Origin: Trochalopteron elliotii
Lineage: Eukaryota > Chordata > Aves > Passeriformes > Leiothrichidae
DNA length: 64,000 bases
Assembly (NCBI GenBank): GCA_024734555.1
Contig: JANPWX010000209.1
Span: 847,528 to 911,527 of the forward strand
Direction: 5' to 3'
Positions within the stretch are counted from its first letter, which is position 1, and each line of letters opens with the position of its first letter. Below, piece after piece: positions 13,001 through 25,000 of this stretch. The position numbers and the translations under genes were made by a program. The notes under the pieces were generated by a model that saw only the letters and a list, made by a program, of their open reading frames with translations, was not told where the DNA came from and did no database searches.

Positions 13001-16000
13001 AGAAAATTCTGAATAGTTGAGCTGTTCAAATAGGTGTAAGTGTAAACCTCACTGCTGGACCATGGTTCTTTTTGAACATTTTTCCCATTCCCTTTCATTT
13101 CCCCTCCACCAGTGAAACTTTGGTTTTGAAGCACACAGGGCTTCATTTAGCTACTGTGTTCAGATGAGCAGAGTGTTGTTTCTCAGGGACAAGGAGAAAA
13201 AGGTTTCCTCTGGTCATATTTTCTACTGTAGGATGGAGCCTTCTAAGCCCTGCTCCATCCCTACCAGCTCCTGCTATGTCTGTTTATCATGTGTTCTAAG
13301 CCTGTTGGTGTGTGAAGGGCTGCTACAGAATATGCATTATGTGCTAGATGGGATTTGTTAATGCTGGATGCATGACCAGCAGTGCCTTGCACTCTTATGA
13401 GAGGACACAATGCCAGATTGTCCATGATTCTATTTCATCATCTTTTTACTGCCTGAGACAGCAATATGGAAGCCACCCTGAGTCTGAGCTGCCATTTCTA
13501 GTGAGTCTGATATTTTGTTTAATAATCAGTAAAGACATCTTCAACAATGTCTTTATTCTTACTGTAGTTGCTTATTATATTTTAACAAATACTGCAGTAG
13601 GTGCCTGTCAGTGTCAGCACATAAAAATATACAGAAGACTTTTAAGATCAACAACAGCTATGATACTAGTGCCTGGAAAAACAGCACTGATCATGACAAA
13701 AATTGTGGCAAAGGACTGTCAGTGTGTTTCCTAGGTGGAAAGAGATATATCCTGTCCAGCTACTTCAGTGCTTGAGTATAAGGCCAATACTAGACCTGGA
13801 GCAGGCTACAGTTTGTTGCCGTGCAGCATTGTCATCATGTACATTATGATCCCAAGATTGCTTAGTACTGATTTTAAAAAAAAATTAAATAAAATAAATA
13901 GAGCCACTGTCTTGAAAACATAGGACAGGAAAAGAAGATTGTACTTCCTTGGAATATTAATAGATCAGTGACAATGAAATTCAGTAGCAGCAGAGAATAA
14001 TAAAAGAACAAACTAATGTCCCTTAAATGTCCCTTAAAAATCATTATCTCTGATCAGGCAGTTGTATCACTTCCTGCTCCAGTGACTGACAATGTCTTTA
14101 TCCGATATTCATGACCCCATTCTTTCTGAAAACTAATCTGACCTTGTTCATATGTTTCCTTGTCTTCCTCAAAGAATGCATTTGGCACCAAGAGAAAAGA
14201 AAACTGCTGATATTGAATGTTTCCGTATTTCTGCTTACTATATTGACAGGACTGTATTTGCGTGGGGTTATAAGCAACTTATTTTAAAGAATATGAGATA
14301 GCTAGTATCATATAATATCTTCCAAAGCAGGACACTTCTCCACCCTCCATATATCCATGCACACCATCAAAACTCAGATTTCATCTTTTGCCTCTTTTTA
14401 GGTGTTAAATAATGTGGGCTAACCCTCCAGCTTTTGCCAAGAAATAAATAATAATTTTGATGTCAGACCAGATGCCAGGTTTGCAAGGTCAGCCCCCCAC
14501 TCACTGGTTGACTAGTGAAACAGAAATTCCTTGGTTTAGATTTTTGACAGTATTGCTTGCAAGTCACAATTTTCACAGTGAAATTAATGCTTAAACACAC
14601 TCAAAAGGAAAAAAAAGGAAAACCTACACAAAAAAGGAACATTGGTGTCTTTACCCATAGTACTGTTATTATACAATATGTTATTTTCAGTATAAATGCC
14701 ACAATCTGTCCTACTTGTTTTGTTGGAGTCTTTGATGACCAAAGTTTTGAATCGTGAAGGATAGTTGTGGTTGAAGTTTCTTACAAAAGCAGATGTGGGG
14801 TCCATGTGCAACCCTTCTAAACTTTGATATTAAAACCTATCAATTAATGCTGGGAAACATGTAGAGTGAAGAGCATGCATTTAAATTAAGGTACTCTCAC
14901 TTTCTAACTCAGTGGATGAAATATCCATGCTATTGAGTCAGTTACACTACTACAGCTGCCTATGCAATATTTATTATAGATCAGAAAAATTTTCTGTTCT
15001 TTAATAAAGAGCCTAATTCCCACATACATCCTAGACTGAAGACCATTTAGCTTCTTAACAACTTGATGCTCTGTTAGAAGTATCTTACAAGATGTTGTGG
15101 TCTTGTGAGAGTCCTTTCATACCACCTTTGTATTTTGGACTTCTATTCTAGTAGTTCTTTAAAGATACAATTCACTGTCCTCATTTTTCTAGGAACATAG
15201 TTAAATAACACAGCTTGCTAAGGAAAAAAGGGAAGAAATAGTTGCTGTACTTCGTAAAAGTAGGTGGGCAGCCTTGTGCTGCCAATCTGATCAGAATGGT
15301 CTGGGTTTTGGCACTGTCCACTGTGTTGCAAAGCTTACTTACTATGTGGAGAAAGAGTAAGAAACCTGGAAATCTCTCCCTAAATTGCTTTTAAAAGAAA
15401 ATTTCATCTCCAGGGGGTGGTGGGGGAAGAGGAATTGGTGGTTTGAGCCCTCTTTTATGGTTTAGGATGTCAGAAGAATTACAGCCTTGTGTTACAGGCT
15501 ATTGCTGTGCTAACTCTGCACTTTTGTGGCCTTATAAACACAGTAAGTAATTCTGCTTTTTGTAAAGATTCCATCTACACCCCTTCTGTGGAACATGGTT
15601 TTCCAGCTGGTTGGTCTGGGCAAGAATGAGAATGCTCATTAGACTAGGAAAAGTACAGGAAACAAGGGAGGATTTTTTGGAACATTGCTTGCAAAAGAAA
15701 TGAATAGCTCTGTTCAATGAGGACATTTGTCACTCCTGGTGAAGCAAAAGGCTGTAGTGACTTAAAACTCTGAAGTTTACAATTTGTGTCATATGAAGTG
15801 AATTCAATGGAATTCCTAATCCTGATAGAGCAAGAAATTTCTTCAACTTTACTGCTCTACTAAGAAGATTTCCCCCTTAAATCTCTTACCATATCTTAGT
15901 TTGAATCTTATGTGCTCTGGCTGTAGAATTCTTTCATGTGCCTTTAATTCCTAAGGACAAAAGAAATATTAGAAGTATAATGTAATATGCATGCCTAACA

Positions 16001-19000
16001 AAATGGTAGCAGCACTGGGTTTTTCAATACACTAGAAATTGTTGAGATTCCTGGAATTATAAATCAAAACTTACTTCAATGTGACACGTCATAGAAGGAG
16101 CCTTAAGGAATTTATCTGTTGCTGCTTTTTATTTTGAAAAGGTGCTATGCTTATGTGTCACAAAAAAAACCCCAGAGAATTATTGAGAAATTGCTGCAAG
16201 GAAGTGATAATGCAATTCATAGAAGTTTTAAGGCTCATGGAAGGTAGAGGCCAATGAAAAATTATTTTCAACAGGGATTTAAAAATAAATAAGTCAGGGA
16301 GTGAAGATAGGAATGAGGAAGACCTCTAAACCACTCTAAAATTGGTAGAACCTCCCCCAAGGCATGATCTGCAAAGGGCTCTCAATGAACTGTAGTTGGG
16401 CTAGTTAATAAAAGAATAGGGGTGCATTCATGTCTATTGAGAAAGTTAAAAATATAAAGAGATACCCTGTGAGTAGTTCATTACAACAATACTTACTGAA
16501 TTTCCCTTTCAGCACCTAAGAGTGGTCTCCAGAACCGTTTACTCTTTCACCTGGCACATAAGGTAGGTTGTCTTTTCTTCACTTCTGCTTTGTTTGTTTT
16601 CTTTTCAATTTGTTAATGTGTAATTTATGCTGGCAACCTGGCAGAATAATTAAAATGCCTGTGGTGGCAGAAGAACAAACATTTTTCATAACCACCATAC
16701 TGTATTAAAATGTGGAGGAGAAAGCAAGTATGAAAACATGATCTCAGAATAGATGCTCTCAACATGTTTCTAAGGAAAGTATTACCAATACACTTCATGT
16801 AAGTCATACAATAGGAAAGTAATGATATTTTTGGTCATGAGGAGCATGAAACCTTAATAGAATCAAAAATGTAGAAGCCACTATTTTACTTTTTTTTCTA
16901 AATGTACCAAGTTTTCCTTACTTGCAGCTCTCGTATATGTAGCAATTTGACCAAAATGGTGTATGTGCTATTACTGATCCTCTTAAGTAATTCAACGTTC
17001 AGGAAATCATATTGTTAATAGCATGAAATTTAATTTCATTTCAACAACAATTAAATGCTTATATCACTTACCACACATAGCTGTCTTCCCTTAAATGAAG
17101 TTTTGCACCAACCTGTACAGAATACTTGAGAAGTATTCTGCTACTAAAGACACTGACTTAAAATGAAGTATAAATCCTGAACGTTAACTTTGATGTCAGA
17201 TTCTCTTTAGTTAAATATCTGTTTGTTTTAAGAGAGAAATCTTAAAGCATTTTTACAGTGGCATTGGCACTTACAGATGTCTGTGATGAACTAGCAATTA
17301 TGCAACTTCTCTTCATCTAATTAGTCACTGAAAATAAAGGGTTTTACCAAAACTATGAAGCCCATTGCCTTTAGTTCTGTTAAGCAACTTATCTTGCCTT
17401 TTAGCTTTGTGACTGGTTTAAAGAGGGAGGAGAAGGATTTGAGGAAAACTAGCAGATAGGTGGAAAAACAAATATATAATATTAGAATTTATGTCTAAGA
17501 GAAATTCGTAATTACTGTTGAATCAGCAAAACCAGCAAAGGGAAGCAGTGGAATAAGTGATTTGAGCAGACTGATTAGGTAAATAGCCTCAACTTCACTA
17601 TTGTAATACAAATATAATGGGTATGTTTAACTCTGTTCCTTGTTTTTAGCCTTCTGTGTGTGTTTTATGTGTTATTCAGCAATGCTTTTAAAAATAAATC
17701 ATTTACTTAAAAAAACTGGAAATTGGAGGCTAGTGAAAGTGAACTTGTTAGTGCTGTAAAGAAAACTTATAAAATTAGGGCTTGTGTATTTGCAAGTCTT
17801 GTGTTTTTCTGCTATTCATGAGACATTAGATTTGGATCTATAAACAGAATTTTTGCTGGCTTGAATAATTACAATGAAATTCTGTGTTGCAAAATTCTGT
17901 TTGTGAAATAATTAATTCAGCTCTTTCCCTCTTATCCATCAAAGCATATGACATGTAATTATATCTAAATCACACCTTAAAGGAAAATGTGTGCTTAGTT
18001 TTAGCCTAACATTTATCCAGTTTGAACTCATCTGCCTCTTTATTGTTTATCTTTCTCCACTGGTCAAATTAACTTCAAAGTAACTGGTTTTCCAGATATT
18101 TAATGCTGTTTACCAACAAGGACGAAACTAATCTGGTTAATTAAAAAGCTTTCCTTGCTGAACTCTTCTGAGAATGTGTCCCACTCTTTTTAGTTCAGTG
18201 ATGAAAAGAAACTAATGAGCTCTCACCAGAACCTGCAAGATGTTACAGAAGATCAGCTTAGCCTGGCATCTATCCACTACATGCGGTCCCACTACCAAGA
18301 AGCTATTGATATCTACAAGCGCATTCTGCTGGATAATCGGTGCGCATCTCTAAACCCTATTGGAACATCTATGTTATTGGTGGTATTTAAATTCCAAATA
18401 GTTGCTTGGTTTCTGAAAGCAGGCATTTTCCACAACTATTACGTCCCTTTCCCATCACAAAATGTGCACCAGTTGCAGCTCCTCAATTTTGTTCATTCAA
18501 AGTATTATTAAAAACCCCACATTTAAAAAAAAGTCTGCTCTCTTGTTTTCTTTTTGTGAAATTGTTGGTTAATTCATTCTGATATCTTTTTTATTTTGTA
18601 TTTTATTTCTTCTGAAATGATATATGAAGATGTACTGTTTTGTCTTTTTATTTTTTCCTCTCTGATGGCCAGTCTTGTGACCTTGCTTGAATTATTGATT
18701 TCTCTTTCACCTCTTAGCCTTTCTAAGAAGGGTTCAGTTCTTGGGTTTTATGTAGAGTTCCTTGCATTCCTATAAGTCTGAAATTCTTTTCTTTTCTGTT
18801 TATCCTCTATGGCACTTGTTGATGGGGTTTTCTGTCATGTTCTGCAAATTTTTAGTCCAGAATTTAACAAGGAACAAATTGAATTCTTAAGTGACTGGAA
18901 ATATTTTTAATAAAATAGAAACCACTGTCCCAGAATACTAATATCTTTTGGCACTATCTCTTCTTGAACGTTTCAGAGAAATCCATCATAATGCACATAT

Positions 19001-22000
19001 GTAATGCCTGGGAAAGAGATTTTAACCTCCAAGTTGTGCAGAAACAATCACTCAAAGCTAAATGAGTAACCTTCATAACAATTATCCTTTTACTTAGAAT
19101 TTTCACAAATGCTTATCTTTTCTCTGTCTGGTTCTTCTGGCTTGACTGCTTGTAATTGATGCCTTGAGAGGCTGATCTAGAACAGAGACTAGACAGAGTT
19201 AAAGAATAAAGTAGGTATTCATTAAAAGGCCTTAAAGTATACACCTTGGGCAGTACAAGAGCTTGGCCAGGGCTACGCCCAAGATGGACCCAAAGTGGTC
19301 ACAAAAATGGATGACCAGTTGTGAGGTTTCACACTTTTATAAGTTTTGGTCTATTTGCATATTGGGGTTAATTGTCCAATTATAACTTCAGGTTATGAAG
19401 TTCCATTCTCCTTGTTCCTCTCTTCAGTTCTCCGTTGTTTATATTTTTTGTGCCTGAAGCTTATAACAGTTGTCCTTGTTTTCAAGCTGGAAAGGGATTG
19501 TTTTTGTCTACCTACCCTGTGAAGAGAACTGACTCACACTTAATATGAAGCTCAAAGCTACACACCTAGGCAAACACAGAATCTGAACAATGTGAATGCT
19601 AAAACTTAAGGCATCATAATGACAAGGATTTTTTAAAATAACTGTACTCACTACAGGCTTTTGTGTGCATATCAGATGTCTTTGTATTGCTTAGAAAATC
19701 ATGTTCTGCACGTTGCTTTGGTGTGCAGTTGCCACTATTTTCCAGATATGCAAACCAAAAGTTTTGTTGCTAATTCTTAAAAGCTGCAGTAGCTGCTGTG
19801 GAAAAAAATATTGTGAATCTGTCCTAGCTAAAAAACTAGAGACGTCCGAAGCATTTCTCAGAAACTCCAGTTTTGATGTGTTTGTAAAACATATATAAAT
19901 GTGAGAATTTTCTTTTTATTTACTGATTTTAATGCACTGTAATGGAAAATGTTAAGCTATGTGGTGGGATTTAAAGGTTTCTCTTTAATCCTCTTTCCCG
20001 CAGGGAATACCTGGCTCTGAATGTATATGTAGCCCTGTGCTATTACAAACTGGATTACTATGATGTATCACAGGAAGTGCTAGCCGTTTATCTTCAGCAA
20101 GTTCCTGACAGCACCATTGCTCTTAACCTTAAGGCTTGTAACCATTTCCGACTGTACAATGGAAAAGCTGCAGAGGTATCTACTGGACCTCAACTCACCT
20201 TTATTTTAGTTTAAGATTCCACACATGTTTCTTTTCCTTTGTCTTAATCAGTAATGTTGATAATGGCCTTTACCTTGACACTGTGTCCTTTTAGGAACGT
20301 CACCTATTTCAGTTTCCCTGGCATTAACTCATCTGTCCATCTGTGCACAGTGGTCTTACCATTTTCCCAGTATCCTTTTGATCTTGTGTTTATATGTATT
20401 ACCCTTTTGCTAAAATAATTAGACAGAAGTGGCAAGGCAAAATCTTCTATTCATCCAGCACCAGTCTTGCTGTCAAGGAGATGTCTTGCTGTCAGCTTTC
20501 ACGCTCATTTGAAGCTCCACTCAGGCTTCAGTGCTTTCTTGGTTTTATGTTAAAATTTTGTAATTTATGTAATTCCAGGCAGAGCTCAAGAACTTGACAG
20601 ACAGTGCCTCATCATCTTTTGAGTTTGGCAAGGAGCTCATTAAGCACAATCTGGTAAGTAATGCATTTCTGGGATTCAACATGAACTGCACTCACTTGTA
20701 GAGTTTTTCATGATGATTCATAAAATGGAATATTTTGAAAAATTGCAAACTTAATTGAGTCTCTGCTGCCATATAAGTCCCATTCCAGGAATCCTCCCAG
20801 AATAATGAATGTGCCATCAAGTGGATTTACTTTTTTTCCTGGAATTTTTCCCTGACAGTTTGAGACTGCATCAAGGAAATAATAATAATGTTGCTTTTAG
20901 TCGTGAAGGCATATTAAAATAATGTATGTTGTGTAAGAATACCTTTGCAAGATATTTTGTGGAGCCCACTCCATAAAGACACTGTAGAAACAAGTCAGGA
21001 TGACCCTGAACTCTATTTAGTACCAGAACAATTTGACTGGAATAAAGATAGCACATGAAAATGGCCTTCATCCAAAAAGTACTAAGCAAGGAGTTCTAGG
21101 AAAAAAGATGCTCATAAAATCAAAACACTGTTGCGTTCTGCAGTAAAAGAGTAACTAAGAGTAACTAACTGTTAATTTTCCCTTCAATGGTATTATTATT
21201 TTGCTGAACAACTGATAACAGTAGACTGATCATGTTTAATGAAGGGCAGTTACTTGGTTTGTCATTTTTCAAGAGCAGTCATCACAAGCTAACACTTCTT
21301 TTCCCAAGAGTTAAAACTGCTTTCAAACTGGACTTTTGTAAGTTAGCGTTGTTTATTTTGTATGTTGGTATTTTTGCCAGTGCTTTATTGAATAAGTACA
21401 TTAGATCTTGTTGGAGGAACTGTCATGTGAAACTGGAGTATAATCGACTGCTCCTGATCATTTTAGGATCCTGTGTCAATCTAAATAAATGTGGAGTTAT
21501 TAGCCTAATTTTTTTCATACAAAAACGTCATTAGCAGTTTATAGTTTTGTATGTGTTGCCTTCACTCAGACTATGTTATTCTTTTAAATCTTTGATATAT
21601 AATGTATCGCTCTTTTGAGCTGCTAAAAGCTAAAATAAATTAATCTTTACATATGGATTAAATACTTACATTCTTCAGCATAAAGATTGTCACACTGTGT
21701 AATTCTATAGCTATATTAAAGCAGGAATTAAGCTAATACTGGAGCCACTGATGTTTTCCTACTGTTTATGTAGGAATTTAAGGATTAATTTCTTTGAATT
21801 AACTTATCATAGAAAAGATTCTGATACATAATTATCAATACGCTGCTTTTCTTTGCAGGTGGTTTTCCGAGGAGGAGAAGGGGCTTTGCAAGTCCTACCT
21901 CCTCTGGTTGATGTTGTTCCTGAGGCAAGACTGAATCTTGTGATTTACTATCTCCAGCAAGGTAAATACACCTTTTTCTGGCTCTTTCATAGCTTTAGGG

Positions 22001-25000
22001 ATGACATTAACTCATCTTATCTCAACTTATTCAATGCTTTTTTTTCTTTGCAGTAGAATGTAGTTTATTTCACTTTCTGTTCCTCTGTAAAATAGTGAAG
22101 TAAAAGTGCCCATGGCTTGCAGAGAAGGGCTTTAATACTCAGCACTCAAAAAAAGCCTACTTCAGCAGAGTATTGGAGGTTCTTGGGTTGCAGGAGATGG
22201 CTTTGGGGGTAGTAGTGTTTATTTGTTTCTAATGAGGGGACCTCTCCTCTGCATGAACATGTAAGAATGGTAGGCATATGTCCTGTAATGGCAAGGAAAA
22301 CCATTTCTGTGAGTAAAGCACAAACAAAATATGAACCAAAATGACTGTGAACAAGATATTTCATTAAAATCTACTTTACAATTCCTAAAGAATGCAGGTA
22401 GGTAGCCAGAATCAGTTGGTAAGGATTTTCTATCTCTCCTGTGTTTGCCAGCTTCTCTGAATTATATCTGAGGTTTTCAGAGCTATTCCTATTCTCCCAT
22501 TGTCCTCTTTTATTCAACAGTGGGTTGACTGGCTGTGTGATTCAAGGCAGGTCCAATTAGATCAGGTTGCTTAAAGCCTTGTTCAGACAAGCATCTAGTC
22601 AGAACTTTCTCTGTTCTACCTTGAGTCCATTGCCTTTCTCTCGCTCTTTGGAACCTGTTTCCATCTGCTCTGTACCCTCTTATCAGTTAATTGTAGACAT
22701 TGATAAGATCACCCCTGAGATCCTTTGTCCTCTGAAAGCTAAGCAAACACAATTCTCTCAGTTTCTCCTCAGCCCTCTTCCTGCCCTGGGAGCCCTCAGT
22801 TGGGCTCACTCCAGTGTTTCAATGTCTGTCTTGATGGTAGGATCCCAAAGCTGAACACAGTACTCATGTGCAACCTCACAAGTGCCAAATAAACCAAATA
22901 AAGAATTCCTTCCCTTACTGTGATGGTTCTATTCATGCTAATGTGATCCAGTGTGCAGTTGGCCTCCTTTGCTGCAAGGCTACACTGTCTGCCAGATTGC
23001 CTTTTAGCCAGTCAGCTCCCCACCTGACTTGCTCAGGTATGTTTCAAACCAAGCAAGATGCAAGACTTGCATTTTGCCTCCACTGAACTTCATCAGATTT
23101 CTGAGCCCATTTTTTCAGCCTACTGAGCTGCTTCTCAAGATCTGGGAGCCTTCTTCACAATCTTTTATTATTTGCAGGCTTGCTCAGAGTACTCTATGCT
23201 ATCATCTGGATCATTAATTAAAATAAGTTATTCAACAGTATCAGTCCCTGGGGCATTCAATTAGTAATGAGGTACCTGTTGGATTTTGTACTATTGATCA
23301 CTCTCGTTTGGTAGTCCAGCCAGTTTTCCATCCCATTATAGTCTTACTTAGCCAGTCCTATCTTTCATGTTTGTATGAGAGACCATGTCAGAGACATTGC
23401 TAAAGTCAGGGTATACGGCATCAACCATTATCCCCTTATTCACACAACCAGTCACACCTTGAATTAGTGAGTACATTTTGGCATTGGTAAGTCCATGTCT
23501 GCTGTCCCCAGCCACCTTTCTATCCAGTATTATTGTTGCCAGTGTCACTATAGGCAATATTGGTACTATTACCAATTATCTTGCGCAATAATATTGTTGA
23601 TAATAACATATGTTTCAAATAAGTTCTATTTACATGGAAAAAAACTGCATCTCATGCATCAGTTAAAAATCAGTCTTGTTTACTCATATGCTGTTAGCCT
23701 TGCAGTAATTTTCTTTAGTTAGATTCTGCTCTTCACTGTGATATACAAATGATTTGTGTACTGACAAAGAAAGTCAAGGGGAATTCAGACTAAAACCTCT
23801 TTTCTGGTTTGGCTAAGTTTCCATTTTTAAGTCTTGCTAGGGTAGCAGCATTGGTTAGGAGAGTGAGAAATTCTTATTTCTTATGACTACAGCTGTCTCT
23901 CCAAAACTTAAAAGCTCTCTGATAAACACAGGGTTGTGCTAATACATCCTCTGAACTGGAATGACTGAAGCACAAACATGTACTCCATTGTTTCAACTCT
24001 TCAGGGCAGCAACTTCTAATAGGGTTTGAGGTCAGTTGGTATCCTGCTGTAATCTGTTCCCATGAGATTTGCTAGTTACTTCTTTTGGAGCCTCAAGAGC
24101 ATAGTTCTGTGTTGATGGTCTACACTGTGTTGATAAAAATGAGAGTTACTCTTTTTTTTTTTTTTTGTGGTCGTGGTGGTCTCAGCTAGCTAAAAAAAAA
24201 AAAAAAAAGCACAAAGCAAAGGTAATGCTGCCTTACTATGTTCAAAGGAGTCGAGGGAGTAGGTAAGAAAGCAGAGGTGATGGGTGGGAACCTGGCAGCT
24301 CCAGTGTATATTGCCTTAAGTTCCTGCATGGATTGTATGTTCTAGTGAAAAAACTTTTTGTTTGATAAGGCTTATTTGTGTGGGCAGTTGGTGTAATGCT
24401 GTATTAACAAAATTTTGCCAGGAACAGACGATCTTCACTATGTTGGTTCGCAAAGCCAACCATAGTGCCAACATTTTTTTTTAATTTGGGTAAAGTTTAG
24501 GATCTATTCAGTTTATATAATTATTAAGTGGAAAGGAAGTTGTTTATAGATTTCAAACTTCACATGTAAACTTCTATACTAGTAGTGATTTTTCCTTGTT
24601 AATTAGGGCCTGCTGGGCAGATGCTGAAATACGCTGAAATACTTCTAAGGAAAAGATGAAGTTTCCCTACAGCATCATGTTACTCTCTTCTCCTTGAGGG
24701 CTAAATAAATATGAGAAAACAAAATACGGGAAGATGATGGATTTATTATTTTGACCTTGAGCTGTTGAGAAGGCAGCCACTGGATTATGAACAAAGGGGC
24801 TAAACCATCTCTGCTAGGAAAACTGTAGTAGATAAGAAGCTATTACTCACTCTTGTGTTTGTTATTTGAGTTCTAGAAAACTATCACCATTGTAACAGAA
24901 ATTCACAATGATTTATAGTTACCTTTCTCCTCCTGTCCAAGTGGTTTATTTCTAAGTCTGTAACTATTGGGGAATGTTGTAGAGGATGAGTGACTTGTTC

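Larger units (their letters stand above)
7782..16512 (+). other. IFT56 intron 4
   Basis: The longest intron at 8.7 kb. It carries a sense CR1 fragment (10268-11522) and a perfect 14-bp hairpin (11901-11935). The rest is AT-rich and I see no gene or recognisable repeat in it. Confidence 0.8.

Noticed and set aside
24430..24476. Imperfect hairpin actatgttgg...ccaaccatagt
   Set aside because: It has a bulge and a short stem, too weak to call a small RNA.
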